A stretch of 64,000 nucleotides of DNA from positions 186,001 through 250,000 of the forward strand of contig NZ_JAUTDO010000004.1 in NCBI RefSeq assembly GCF_030646165.1, given 5' to 3'. The notes beneath the pieces are model-generated. The model searched no databases, had not been told where the DNA came from, and was given only the letters and a program-made list of their open reading frames with translations. The first letter of the stretch is position 1. Every line of letters starts with the position of its first letter. This document shows, in pieces, positions 7,494 through 16,339 of the stretch. This stretch comes from Conexibacter sp. CPCC 206217 (lineage in GTDB: Bacteria > Actinomycetota > Thermoleophilia > Solirubrobacterales > Solirubrobacteraceae). Position numbers and translations under genes: made by a program.

Positions 7494-8987
7494 CTAGAGG
7501 TGGATCGTGACCGTCTTCTCCTCGGTGTTCGCCTCGATGCCGGCGAAGCCCAACTCGCGGCCGACCCCGCTCGACTTCACGCCGCCCCACGGCACCCGCG
7601 GGTCGGGCGGGGCGCTGCCGTTGATCCAGACGCCGCCGGCCTTCAGTCTCGCGGCGACGCTGTGGGCGACGGAGATGTCGCGCGTCCAGACGTAGGCGGC
7701 GAGGCCGTAGCGGGTGCCGTTGGCCTGCGCGATTCCCTCGTCGATGCTGTCGAACGGCAGCACGAGGCCGACCGGTCCGAAGATCTCCTCCTGCGCGATC
7801 GAGGTCTCGTGTCCGCCGCCGGCGAAGACGGTCGGCTCGACGAAGTAGCCCGGTCTGTCGGGCCGGCTGCCGCCGGTGACCAGCTCGGCGCCCTCGGCGG
7901 TGCCCTTCGCGATGTAGCCGGTGACGCGCTCCAGCTGTCTGGCGCTGATCAGCGCGCCCATTCTCGTCTCGGGGTCGAACGGACCGCCGAGTCTGACGGC
8001 CTTCGCGGCCTCGGCGACGCCGGAGACGACGTCGTCGTACAGCTCGCGCGCGACGAGGATGCGCGTGCCCGCGGCGCAGATCTGACCCTGGTTGGCGAGG
8101 AAGCCCATCGCCAGGCCCGGGACGACCGCGGCGAGGTCGGCGTCGCCGAGCACGAGCTGCGGTGACTTGCCGCCCAGCTCCAGTGTCACGGGACGGAACT
8201 CCTGCGCCGCCGCGACGGCGATCTTACGGCCGGTCTCGGGGCTGCCGGTGAAGCTCAGCTTGTCGATGCCCTTGTGGTCGACGAGCGCCGCGCCGGCGGT
8301 GTGGCCGAGGCCGGTGACGACGTTGACGGTTCCGGCCGGGAAGCCGGCCTCCTCGATCAGCGCGGCGAGGTGCAGCGTCGACAGCGACGCGTCCTCGGCG
8401 GGCTTCAGCACGACCGCGTTGCCGGCGGCGAGCGCGGGCGCGAGCTTCCACGAGGCGATCAGCGTCGGCGCGTTCCAGGCCGTGATCGCGCCGATCACGC
8501 CGAGCGGCTCGCGCACGGTGTACGCCTGGCGCGGCTGGCCGAAGAACGGCTGCAGCTCGATCCAGCGGCCCTCGATCTTGTCGGCCCAGCCGCCGAAGTG
8601 GCGGAAGACGTCGACGACGTTGGGAAGGTCGACCATTCTCGGCTCGAACGCGGGGCGCCCGACGTCGAGCCCCTCGAGCGTCGCGAGCACGTCGATGTCG
8701 CGCTCGATCAGGTCGGCGAGCCGGTACAGCAGCAGCCCGCGGTCGGCACCGGACAGCTGCGACCAGGCGCCGCCGTCGATCTGCGCGCGCGCGGCTCTGA
8801 CGGCCAGGTCGACGTCGGCGGCCGATGCGGCCGCGACCTGCGCCAACTGCTCTTCGGTCGCCGGTGCGACGACGTCGAAGGTCGCGCCGTCAAGCGCGTC
8901 GCGCCACTCTCCGTCGATGAACAGCTGCGTGGGTACACGCGGCACTTCGACGCCCGCGACCACGGCTCCGACTGCGATCCCGCTCAC
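7494..8987 (-). CDS. NAD(P)-dependent aldehyde dehydrogenase
   Basis: A 497-residue ALDH. The catalytic Cys is in NQGQICAAGTRI and the general-base Glu in LELGGKSPQLV; SFTGSPETG is the cofactor loop. Start is GTG at 8987 (VSGIAVGAV), chosen because GAGGAGAG lies directly upstream at proper spacing. The open frame could begin at 9029 but would then cover the promoter motifs. The gene heads a minus-strand unit continuing to the decarboxylase, dehydrogenase and P450. The aldehyde is unknown; a semialdehyde made by the pathway is likely. Confidence 0.93.
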   Translation of the reverse strand: MSGIAVGAVVAGVEVPRVPTQLFIDGEWRDALDGATFDVVAPATEEQLAQVAAASAADVDLAVRAARAQIDGGAWSQLSGADRGLLLYRLADLIERDIDVLATLEGLDVGRPAFEPRMVDLPNVVDVFRHFGGWADKIEGRWIELQPFFGQPRQAYTVREPLGVIGAITAWNAPTLIASWKLAPALAAGNAVVLKPAEDASLSTLHLAALIEEAGFPAGTVNVVTGLGHTAGAALVDHKGIDKLSFTGSPETGRKIAVAAAQEFRPVTLELGGKSPQLVLGDADLAAVVPGLAMGFLANQGQICAAGTRILVARELYDDVVSGVAEAAKAVRLGGPFDPETRMGALISARQLERVTGYIAKGTAEGAELVTGGSRPDRPGYFVEPTVFAGGGHETSIAQEEIFGPVGLVLPFDSIDEGIAQANGTRYGLAAYVWTRDISVAHSVAARLKAGGVWINGSAPPDPRVPWGGVKSSGVGRELGFAGIEANTEEKTVTIHL

Positions 8988-9017
8988 GCTGCTCTCCTCG
9001 TTCGCTCGTCTATAGCG

Positions 9018-9042
9018 ATCATATAGCAAAACCTATCCGATT
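9018..9042 (-). promoter_or_regulatory. CTATAGGAT-type double element before the aldehyde dehydrogenase
   Basis: Two degenerate copies (9 of 12 positions each) of the ATCCTATAGGAT motif lie between the GMC oxidoreductase stop and the ALDH start: ATCATATAGCAA at 9018-9029 and AACCTATCCGAT at 9030-9041. On the gene strand the proximal copy reads TTGCTATATGAT, about 30 bases before the GTG. It implies a separate promoter inside the long minus-strand gene series. Confidence 0.5.
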
Positions 9043-10718
9043 ACTCGGTCTGTGTCCGCGCTCGCGCGCCCGGACCAGTTGGCAGCCAGGTGGCGCGCCG
9101 TGCGGCGCGCGAGCGCCTGCACCGTCAGCGTCGGGTTGTGCCCGCCCGCCGTCGGGAAGACCGAAGCGCCGAGCACGCCGAGGTTCGGCACCTCGTGCGC
9201 GAAGCCGTGGCGGTCGACGACCGACGTCGCCGGGTCGTCGCCCATCCGCGTGCCGCCGTAGCAGTGGCGCGGCTCGATCGGCAGATGCGGCGTCGTCCAC
9301 GTCTGCTCGGCGCCGGCGGCGCCCAGCCAGGCGTGCAGCCGCTCCAGCATGAAGGCGGCGCCGCGCCGCTCGTTCTCGCCGGGCCGGAACGTCACCCGCA
9401 CGACCGGGTCGCCATGGGCGTCGCGCACGTTCGGATCGAGGTCGAGCACGTTGTGCTCGTACGGCAGCGTGTCGAATTGGGCGCCGACGACGCCGATCGA
9501 CTGCGCGTTGCGCGCGAACCACTGCTTCCAGCCGCTGCCCCAGCGCGGCACGCCGGGCGGCAGCGGAGCGCGCGCCAGCCCGATCGGCTTCAGCTCATGC
9601 GAGGCGGTGCAGAGGCCGCCGCCGATGAAGCCCTCGCCGGCGTGGTCGAAGTGGTCGGCGTCGAAGTCGTCGACGCACGTCGCCTGCGCCCACAGGCCGC
9701 TGAAGAGGTTGAGCCGCTTGTCCGGGAAGAGCCCGTAGGCGAACGGCGTCACGTGCGCGATGTAGTGGCGCCCGACCTGGCCGGCGTTGTTCGCGAGCCC
9801 GTTCGGGAACGCCGGCGAGGCGGACTTCAGCAGCAGGCGCGTGTTCTCGTAGGTGAACGTGCCGACCAGCACCACGCGCGCGCTCAGCACCCGCTCGACG
9901 CCGTCGCGGATCCAGCGCACGCCGCTGGCGCGTCCGTCGGGGCCGACCTCGATCCGCGTCACGCGCGCATCGGTCTCGACGCGCAGCCGGCCGGTCGCAA
10001 GCGCCCGCGGGATCACGTTCTGGTCGGTCGATCCCTTCGCGTTCACGTGGCAGCCGTTGGAGGTGCAGAAGCCGCAGTAGGTGCAGGCGGCGCGGCCCTC
10101 GTGCGGGACGGAGTTGATCGCGGCGGGCGCCGGATACGGATGCCAGCCGAGCTCGCGCGCGGCGCCGTCCATCAGCTCGGTCCAGCCGCTGCGGCGCAAC
10201 GGCGGCAGCGGGTAGCCGCTGCGGCGCGGGCCCTCGAACGCGCGCCCGCCCTCGCCGGCCTGGCCGGCGACGCCGATCGTCTGCTCGACCCACTCGTAGT
10301 CGGGCTCCAGCTCGTCGTAGCTCAGCGGCCAGTCGGCGAGCGTCGAGTCCGACGGGATCGCGTCGGCGCCGTAGCGCTCCTCGGTCGCGCTGCGGCCGCG
10401 GAAGGTCCACGGCGCGAAGCGGGCGCTGAGGCCGGGGTAGTGAACCGTCGAGCCGCCGACCGCGTTGACCATCAGCATCGGCCACGGCGACGGGCCCGCC
10501 GGCTCGTCGGCGTGCGAGCGCCAGGTCGGCACCTCGCCGTGCGCCTTCGGCGCGGCGAGCCACTCGCGCACGTCGTTGCGGATCTCGTCGGAGCGCATCT
10601 CGGAGGCGGCGCGCTCGGGCCCCGCCTCCAGCGCGACGACGTCGAGCCCCGCCTGCGTCAGCTCCAGCGCCGCGATCCCGTTGGCGCCGCCGAGGCCGAC
10701 GAGCACGACGTCGGTCAT
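9033..10718 (-). CDS. GMC-family oxidoreductase (gluconate-dehydrogenase large-subunit type)
   Basis: A 561-residue FAD-dependent alcohol or sugar oxidoreductase. The N-terminal dinucleotide motif is VGLGGANGIAA, a variant in which the last Gly of GxGxxG is shifted by one; LEAG follows about 20 residues on. A CTYCGFCTSNGC segment and the C-terminal HNPTLTVQALA (active-site His region) resemble gluconate 2-dehydrogenase flavoprotein subunits. No signal peptide is present. It is coupled by ATGA to the small subunit upstream. The substrate could be a sugar, a polyol or an aromatic alcohol. Confidence 0.88.
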   Translation of the reverse strand: MTDVVLVGLGGANGIAALELTQAGLDVVALEAGPERAASEMRSDEIRNDVREWLAAPKAHGEVPTWRSHADEPAGPSPWPMLMVNAVGGSTVHYPGLSARFAPWTFRGRSATEERYGADAIPSDSTLADWPLSYDELEPDYEWVEQTIGVAGQAGEGGRAFEGPRRSGYPLPPLRRSGWTELMDGAARELGWHPYPAPAAINSVPHEGRAACTYCGFCTSNGCHVNAKGSTDQNVIPRALATGRLRVETDARVTRIEVGPDGRASGVRWIRDGVERVLSARVVLVGTFTYENTRLLLKSASPAFPNGLANNAGQVGRHYIAHVTPFAYGLFPDKRLNLFSGLWAQATCVDDFDADHFDHAGEGFIGGGLCTASHELKPIGLARAPLPPGVPRWGSGWKQWFARNAQSIGVVGAQFDTLPYEHNVLDLDPNVRDAHGDPVVRVTFRPGENERRGAAFMLERLHAWLGAAGAEQTWTTPHLPIEPRHCYGGTRMGDDPATSVVDRHGFAHEVPNLGVLGASVFPTAGGHNPTLTVQALARRTARHLAANWSGRASADTDRVIG

Positions 10719-11239
10719 GTCCCTGCGGCGCGCAGCCGTGGCAGCGGGGCGGGCTCGGCGCCGCGCGAGTCGGGGGCGCGCGCGGCGCCGAGCCGGTCGT
10801 CGGAGCGCGCGCCGATGCGCTGGTCCTGCGCGCTCCAGGTCAATCTCGGTCCGTCGTAGCCGATCAGCCGCCAGCCGGCCGCGTCGGCGTTGCCGCCCCA
10901 GGCGGGATCGCCGAGCAGCCCTTCCAGCAGATGCGTCCAGAGCGTCATGAAGAAGATCGGCTCGTCCTGCTCGACCGCCGCCAGCAGGACGTCCTGCCGA
11001 TCGCCGGACAGCTCGCAGAAGCCGCGCCCCTCGTGCTCGGCGCGGGCGCGCGCATCGAGCGCGTCGAGACCCGCGCGGTACGCCGGCGCGTGCTGCCCCA
11101 GTGCTTCGGACAGCCCGCGCCGGATGTAGCGCGTCGCCTGCGCGTCGAGCGCGCCCGCACCGTGCTCGTCGCGCGGGACGAGCCGGTCGGCGGCCGCATC
11201 CAGCACGGCCGCCTGCGCGGTGCTGAGCGGCTCCTGCAT
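10715..11239 (-). CDS. Gluconate 2-dehydrogenase subunit 3-family protein
   Basis: A 174-residue protein beginning MQEPLSTAQAAVLDAAADRLVPRDEHGAGALDA, matching the typical opening of the gluconate 2-dehydrogenase gamma subunit (Asp-Arg-Leu-x-Pro then an acidic Gly-Ala segment). TLWTHLLEGLLGDPAWGGN is the family's Gly-Asp-Pro-x-Trp/Tyr-Gly-Gly-Asn signature. Family members usually carry a Tat signal; none is visible here. Start ATG 11239 overlaps the SnoaL-like stop, and its own stop overlaps the GMC start. No cytochrome c subunit follows, so the electron acceptor is unclear. Confidence 0.85.
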   Translation of the reverse strand: MQEPLSTAQAAVLDAAADRLVPRDEHGAGALDAQATRYIRRGLSEALGQHAPAYRAGLDALDARARAEHEGRGFCELSGDRQDVLLAAVEQDEPIFFMTLWTHLLEGLLGDPAWGGNADAAGWRLIGYDGPRLTWSAQDQRIGARSDDRLGAARAPDSRGAEPAPLPRLRAAGT

Positions 11240-11685
11240 CACACCGGCGGCTTGTCCGGGACGTCGGTGTACGTCAGCCGCTGAGCGAAGCGCCAACGGC
11301 CGTCCTCGCGCACCAGCGTGTCGGCGTAGTGCCCGTAGAATCTGAGCACCGGTGTGTCGTCCGCACCCCGCACGATCAGCGCCCACGTCGTTCTCGCCGT
11401 GGCGCCGTCGCCGTCGAGCACGATCTGCGGATCGGCGATCAGATGGAAGTGCGTCTCGCCCGGCGCCTCGACGCGCGGCGTGATCCGCTCCTCCAGCATG
11501 CCCTTGATCCCGGCGGGCGTCGCGGCCCGGCCCGACGCGCCGGCCCACTCGCCGTCGCGCGCGAACAGCGCCGAGTAGGCGTCGAAGTCGCGCACGTCGA
11601 GGTGGCGGGCGTAGTCCTTCACGAGGTCGCGGATCTCCTCGAGATCCTCCAACCGCTGCAGGCGCTCTTCGATCGAGCGGCTCAT
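11239..11685 (-). CDS. SnoaL/NTF2-like domain protein
   Basis: A 148-residue cone-shaped NTF2-fold protein. It opens with an RLQRLEDLEEIRDLVKDYARHLDVRDFDAYSALFARDGEW-like helix-turn pattern and ends with a strand-rich half (HFHLIADPQIVLDG, GHYADTLVREDGRWRF). This is the subfamily that includes ring-hydroxylating dioxygenase beta-like and ketosteroid-isomerase-like enzymes. It may act as an isomerase, dehydratase or binding protein for a pathway intermediate. It is coupled by ATGA overlaps on both sides. Confidence 0.85.
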   Translation of the reverse strand: MSRSIEERLQRLEDLEEIRDLVKDYARHLDVRDFDAYSALFARDGEWAGASGRAATPAGIKGMLEERITPRVEAPGETHFHLIADPQIVLDGDGATARTTWALIVRGADDTPVLRFYGHYADTLVREDGRWRFAQRLTYTDVPDKPPV

Positions 11686-12596
11686 CGGTGGGAGGGCAGC
11701 CAGCCCGCTCTGACGTTGGTGCGCACGCTGTAGAGCGTGTCGGAGGCGTTCAGGAACAGCGTCTTGAGGTCGTCGCCGCCCCACACGAGGTTGCCGACGA
11801 TCTCTCTGACTCTGTAGATCCCCAGCAGCTCGCCGGCCGGCGAGATCACCCACACGCCGTAGGGGCCCGTGCACCACACGTTGCCGTGCTCGTCGCACTT
11901 CATCCCGTCGGCGGTGCCCTCTCTCGTCTCTCTGCGATCGATCCCGCTGTGGATCAGCCTGGCCGGCCCGAGGGTGCGATCGGGCCGCACCTCGAACGCC
12001 TTCAGCTCGCCGGCCGGCGAGTCGTTGACGTAGAGGATCGACTCGTCGGGCGAGAAGCAGAGGCCGTTGGGCTGCTGGAACTCCGTCTTCTCGACGACGA
12101 GCGTCAGGTCGCTGCCGTCTCTCTCCATCCGGTAGACGCCCTGGAAGTCGAGGTCGCACTCGCGACCCAGCCCGAACGGCCCGTCCCAGCGGCCGTAGTT
12201 GGGGTCGGTGAACCAGATGCTGCCATCTGACTTGACGACGATGTCGTTGGGGCTGTTGAGGTACTTGCCCTCGTACTGGAAGGCGACGACCTCGTGCCCG
12301 CCGTCGGGCTTGAAGCGCGTCACGCAGCTGGTGACCTGCTCGCAGACCAGCAGCGAGCCGTCCTCCTCGAAGACGGTCCCGTTGCCCTTGAAGTTCGGGC
12401 TGATCACTCTCTCGAGCCCGTCCTTCTCGGTCCAGCGCCAGCGCACGTCGCGCGGGATGTCGCTGAAGATCAGCTCGTTGCGCTTCGCGCTCCAAGCTGC
12501 GCCTTCGGTGAACCAGAACCCGTCCGCCAGCTTCTCCAGCGGCGTGTCGGGGTCGATCAGCGCGTCGAGCGCGCCGGAGGGTGCAGATGACGTCAT
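11682..12596 (-). CDS. SMP-30/gluconolactonase-family lactonase
   Basis: A 304-residue six-bladed propeller hydrolase. Metal-site motifs are visible: FTEGAAWSAK with its Glu near the start, LNSPNDIVVKSDGSIWFTDP with Asn and Asp, and NGLCFSPDESILYVNDSP. SMP-30 enzymes hydrolyse sugar lactones. Next to a GMC/subunit-3 dehydrogenase and a sugar-type importer, opening the lactone made by that dehydrogenase is the obvious suggestion. I start at MTSSAPSG (ATG 12596); an upstream ATG at 12650 would overlap the permease gene. Confidence 0.9.
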   Translation of the reverse strand: MTSSAPSGALDALIDPDTPLEKLADGFWFTEGAAWSAKRNELIFSDIPRDVRWRWTEKDGLERVISPNFKGNGTVFEEDGSLLVCEQVTSCVTRFKPDGGHEVVAFQYEGKYLNSPNDIVVKSDGSIWFTDPNYGRWDGPFGLGRECDLDFQGVYRMERDGSDLTLVVEKTEFQQPNGLCFSPDESILYVNDSPAGELKAFEVRPDRTLGPARLIHSGIDRRETREGTADGMKCDEHGNVWCTGPYGVWVISPAGELLGIYRVREIVGNLVWGGDDLKTLFLNASDTLYSVRTNVRAGWLPSHR

Positions 12597-12615
12597 GGTG
12601 GGTGGGGCCTCCCGA

Positions 12616-13635
12616 TCAGACGCGGTCGCGCAGCGCGCGGTCGCGTCCATACACCGTCACCGCGATCAGGATGATCGCGCCGTAGAGGATCTGCTGGTCG
12701 GCGGCCGATGCGCCGTGACCGATCAGCACGGTCGTCAGGACCGTCAGGAAGAGCGCGCCGAGGACGGTGCGAGCGTAGTCGCCCGGGCCGCCGAAGACGG
12801 TGCCGCCGACGATCACGGCGGCGACGCTCTGGAACAGGTACGGGTTGCCGAGCGTCGCGTCGACGGAGCCGGCGAAGCCGGCCAGCAGGACGCCGACGAG
12901 GACCGCCGCCATCGCGCTGAAGGCGAACGCCATCGTCCACACGCGGCGCGTGCGCACGAGCGAGAACTCGGCCGCGCGCGAGTTGGCGCCGGTCGCCATC
13001 AGGCGGCGGCCGCCGACCGTGCGGTGCAGGAAGATCGTCATCGCGATCGCGACGGCGGCCCACAGCACGACCAGCGGCGGGATGCCGATGCCGAACGTCT
13101 TGGCGGCGGGCGAGGTCAGTCTCGACAGCCACTCCGGCGCGCCGCCGGCGAGCGTGCCGCCGGTCTGCACCTGCACGACGCCGACGGCGATCGCTCCGGT
13201 CGCCAACGTCACGATCAGCGGCTGGATGTTGAAGCGGTGGCAGATCTGCCCGGCCATCGAGCCGATCAGACCGGCCGCGACGAGCGCGCCTATCAGGGCG
13301 ACGGCGAACGAGATGTGGTACTTCGCCGTCAGCGACGTGACGACGAGCGCGCCGCCGACGATGAAGCCGGAGACGGACATGTCGAAGCCGCCCATCAGGA
13401 TCAGCATCGTCTGTCCGCAGGCCGCGAGGCCGGCGAGCGAGGCGAGCACGAGGATCGAGCGGATGCTCGACGCGCTCGCGAGCCCGTCGAGCGTCATCGC
13501 GCCGTAGACGAACACGATGACCAGGGCGATCGCCTGCATGATCGGGTAGCGGCGCTGCAGGTGCAGCGCGTTCTGGAGCACGCTGCCCTCTCTCTGGGCC
13601 GCGACGACCGGGGGCGCGGTCTCGACCGTGCTCAT
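12616..13635 (-). CDS. ABC transporter permease (ribose/CUT2 type)
   Basis: A 339-residue inner-membrane protein of the RbsC/BPD_transp_2 family with about eight to ten hydrophobic segments. GGFDMSVSGFIVGGALV is the conserved region after the third segment, and VAAVIVGGTVFGGPG is the permease motif that contacts the ATPase. MSTVETAPP is the start (ATG 13635) because it overlaps the stop of the sister permease (ATGA). It forms a heteromeric channel with the next gene. Confidence 0.93.
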   Translation of the reverse strand: MSTVETAPPVVAAQREGSVLQNALHLQRRYPIMQAIALVIVFVYGAMTLDGLASASSIRSILVLASLAGLAACGQTMLILMGGFDMSVSGFIVGGALVVTSLTAKYHISFAVALIGALVAAGLIGSMAGQICHRFNIQPLIVTLATGAIAVGVVQVQTGGTLAGGAPEWLSRLTSPAAKTFGIGIPPLVVLWAAVAIAMTIFLHRTVGGRRLMATGANSRAAEFSLVRTRRVWTMAFAFSAMAAVLVGVLLAGFAGSVDATLGNPYLFQSVAAVIVGGTVFGGPGDYARTVLGALFLTVLTTVLIGHGASAADQQILYGAIILIAVTVYGRDRALRDRV

Positions 13636-14612
13636 GATCCCTCCTTCTGGGCTCTCGTCAGCGCAGCGCCGAAGACGACGGCGATCAGGAGCATCACGCC
13701 GTACATGACCTGCAGCCATGTGGTGTTGATCTGCAGCGCGTTGAGCAGGCTCTGCAGCAGGTAGATGCACGCGGCGCCGACCAGCGAGCCGAGCACGCCG
13801 CCGCGACCACCTGCCAGCGACGTGCCGCCGAGCGCGACGGCCGCGACCGCGACGAGCGTGTAGGAGGCGGCCGTGCCGGCGTCGGCCGAGCTGACGACCG
13901 CCGTCAGGGCGAAGCCGCCGACCGCGGCGAAGAGGCCGCCGAGGGCGTAGGCGCCGATGCGCACGGCGCCGACGTTGACGCCGCTGGAGAAGGCCGTCGC
14001 GTCGTTGGAGCCGACGGCGTAGAGGATCCGCTTGTAGGGCACGAAGCCCATCGCGCCCCAGATCGCCAGCGGCAGCAGGATCGTGAAGAGCGCGCCCGGT
14101 ATCGGCCCGATCGAGCCGCCGAAGTCGCTGACCCAGTTGCCCGACAGCGTGACGGGCGTCGGCGTCGTCTTGAGGTCGATGCCGATGAAGATGAAGTACG
14201 TCGACAGCGTCACGACCATCGGCGGGACGCGCAGGAAGACGATGATCGCGCCGTTGATCGCGCCGCAGGCGGCGCCGATCAGCAGCAGGATCGGGATCGC
14301 GACGTAGCTGCCGAGGCCGGCCGGCACGAGCCAGCTGACGAACAGGATGCTGATGAACGTCATCAGCGGCGAGATCGTCAGGTCGAAGCCGCCGCGGCCA
14401 CTGACGATCGACGGCGTGCTCGCCATCGCGGCGATCGCCAGCGGGGCGAACGTCGCGAGCTGCTCGGTCCAGCCGAAGTGATCCTGCGTCAGCAGGTTGG
14501 CGACCAGCAGGATGAGCGCCAGGATGAGCGCAAAGCCGAAGCTGTACTGGCGCAGGATTCTGCGCACGTTGGGCCCCAAGCGGGCCCCTCTAACCGGCAC
14601 TGCGATCGCCAT
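13632..14612 (-). CDS. ABC transporter permease (ribose/CUT2 type), second subunit
   Basis: A 326-residue membrane protein paralogous to its neighbour. GRGGFDLTISPLMTFISIL corresponds to the conserved Gly-Gly-Phe-Asp-Leu-Ser motif. AVAAVALGGTSLAGGRGGVLG is the coupling-loop region. Its start lies 22 bases inside the end of the ATPase gene, so the three transport genes are translationally linked. Two different permease genes imply a heterodimer. Confidence 0.93.
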   Translation of the reverse strand: MAIAVPVRGARLGPNVRRILRQYSFGFALILALILLVANLLTQDHFGWTEQLATFAPLAIAAMASTPSIVSGRGGFDLTISPLMTFISILFVSWLVPAGLGSYVAIPILLLIGAACGAINGAIIVFLRVPPMVVTLSTYFIFIGIDLKTTPTPVTLSGNWVSDFGGSIGPIPGALFTILLPLAIWGAMGFVPYKRILYAVGSNDATAFSSGVNVGAVRIGAYALGGLFAAVGGFALTAVVSSADAGTAASYTLVAVAAVALGGTSLAGGRGGVLGSLVGAACIYLLQSLLNALQINTTWLQVMYGVMLLIAVVFGAALTRAQKEGS

Positions 14613-16179
14613 CAGCGTCGCCCTCCTCTCCGAAGAAGCTCGCGAGCATCGCCGAACGCGTCAGCGACGCGCGGTCGAGTTCCTTGAACAGCTCGTGCTC
14701 ACGGAAGATCAGCACGCGGTCCATCAACTCGATGTGCTCGTCGAGCTCGGTCGACAGCATCACGACCGCGAGGCCTTCGCTCGCGAGTCTCGTCAGCAGT
14801 TGGTACAGGTCGCGCTTGGCGTTGACGTCGATGCCGCGCGTCGGGTCGTTCAGCAGCAGGACCTTCGGGTTCGACGCCAGCCAGCGGGCGATGATGACCT
14901 TCTGCTGGTTGCCGCCCGACAGCGTCGTGATCGCGTCGTCGGGGTCGCCGAGCACGATGTTGAGCTGCTCTCTGTAGCTCTCCAGCCGCTTGCGCGAGGC
15001 GCTCGTGCTGAGGAAGCCGTTGCGTCTGTCCTTCGCCATCGTCGGCATCGCGAAGTTCTCGCGAATCGACATCCAGCTGAAGAGCGAGTCGAGGCGGCGC
15101 TCGCGCGGGACGTACGCGATGTCCTGCTGGGCTGCGCCGGCGGGCGACCTGACGACCGTCTCGCCGTTGTCGCCGTGACGCACGACCTCGCCGCCGCTGT
15201 TGGAGTGCATCCCCCACAGCGCCTCGAGGAACTGCGTCTGGCCATGCCCCTCCAGGCCTGCGACGCCGACCAGCTCGCCGGCGCGCAGTCTGAGGTCGAA
15301 CGGTCTGCTGCTGCCCTTCAGCTGCAGTCCGCGCGCCTCCAGCACGACGTCGCCGGTGCGCTCGGCGATCGAGGCGGCGTCGTGACGCGCGCCCTCGGTC
15401 ATCTGGTCCGAGCCGGTCATCATCTGCACGAGCACTCTCGAGTTCCACTCGCCGCGGGCGAGCGTCCCGACGGTCGTGCCCGACCGCATCACCGTGATTC
15501 TGTCGCCGATCTGGTCGATCTCGTCCATCCGGTGCGTGATCAGCACGACGCCGACGCCCTCTCTGGAGAGCCGCTGGACGATCGCGAAGAGGCGGTCGCG
15601 CGTCTCGATGTCGAGCGCGGACGTCGCCTCGTCGAGGATCAGGATCCGCGGTCTGCGCAGCAGCGCGCGGACGATGCCGATCGACTGCCGGTCGCTCAGG
15701 GAGAGGTCCTCGACGGGGGTGTCGAGGCCCGGTGGGCGATCCAGCAGCTCGGCCAGCGCGGCTCTTGCGCGGTCGCGCTTCTCCTGCTTGGGCACGCGCG
15801 AGCGCAGCGGCGAGTCGACGCCGAGCCAGACGTTGTCGAGCACGGAGCTGGCCTCGGCCACGAGCACTTCCTGGAAGACCGTGACGATGCCGCTCTGCTG
15901 CGCCGCACGCGGGGTGCGCAGGTCGGGGCCGGTCACGCCGCCGAGCACGATCGTGCCGGCGTCGGGCGCGTGCACGCCACTGAGGATCTTCACGAGCGTG
16001 CTCTTGCCCGAGCCGTTCTCACCGACGAGCGCGTGGACCTCGCCGGCCTTCAGCTCGAACCCGCACGCGCGCAGCGCCTGCGTCGGGCCGAATGCCTTCG
16101 CCATGTCCGCTACCTGCAGCAGCACCGGCTCGTTCGCATCTCTCGCGATCGGCGCCGCCGTGACGTCAGCGGCGCTCAT
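14590..16179 (-). CDS. Sugar-type ABC transporter ATPase with two nucleotide-binding domains
   Basis: A 529-residue RbsA/MglA-like ATPase. NBD1 has GENGSGKSTLVKIL (Walker A), LSLSDRQSIGI (signature) and RILILDEATSALD (Walker B). NBD2 has the degenerate P-loop GVAGLEGHGQTQF usual for this family, an intact LSGGNQQKVIIARW signature, and Walker B KVLLLNDPTRGID in which the usual Asp-Glu is Asn-Asp. NBD1 is thus the likely hydrolytic site. The gene is first of the transport operon, with a CTATAGGAT element about 100 bases upstream. Confidence 0.95.
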   Translation of the reverse strand: MSAADVTAAPIARDANEPVLLQVADMAKAFGPTQALRACGFELKAGEVHALVGENGSGKSTLVKILSGVHAPDAGTIVLGGVTGPDLRTPRAAQQSGIVTVFQEVLVAEASSVLDNVWLGVDSPLRSRVPKQEKRDRARAALAELLDRPPGLDTPVEDLSLSDRQSIGIVRALLRRPRILILDEATSALDIETRDRLFAIVQRLSREGVGVVLITHRMDEIDQIGDRITVMRSGTTVGTLARGEWNSRVLVQMMTGSDQMTEGARHDAASIAERTGDVVLEARGLQLKGSSRPFDLRLRAGELVGVAGLEGHGQTQFLEALWGMHSNSGGEVVRHGDNGETVVRSPAGAAQQDIAYVPRERRLDSLFSWMSIRENFAMPTMAKDRRNGFLSTSASRKRLESYREQLNIVLGDPDDAITTLSGGNQQKVIIARWLASNPKVLLLNDPTRGIDVNAKRDLYQLLTRLASEGLAVVMLSTELDEHIELMDRVLIFREHELFKELDRASLTRSAMLASFFGEEGDADGDRSAG

Positions 16180-16275
16180 GCGCCTCGTTCCCTTCGCACA
16201 GCTCTGCTCTCCTCGTTCGGCATGCCAGCGCAGCGGTGTTCGTTGTAGCCACTCTCGCCGACCGGACCTTACACG

Positions 16276-16287
16276 ATCCTATAGCAT
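16276..16287 (-). promoter_or_regulatory. ATCCTATAGCAT element before the ABC transporter operon
   Basis: Eleven of twelve positions match the palindrome ATCCTATAGGAT. On the gene strand it reads AAATGCTATAGGATCG, about 97 bases before the ATPase start at 16179. It lies in the 160-base gap between the EthD-like gene and the ATPase gene and could be the operator and/or -10 region of the transport operon. Confidence 0.6.
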
Positions 16288-16339
16288 TTGCACGAATGAT
16301 CTAGGGCCGCCCGTGTACGCGGCCGTCGTGCCCTTCAGT

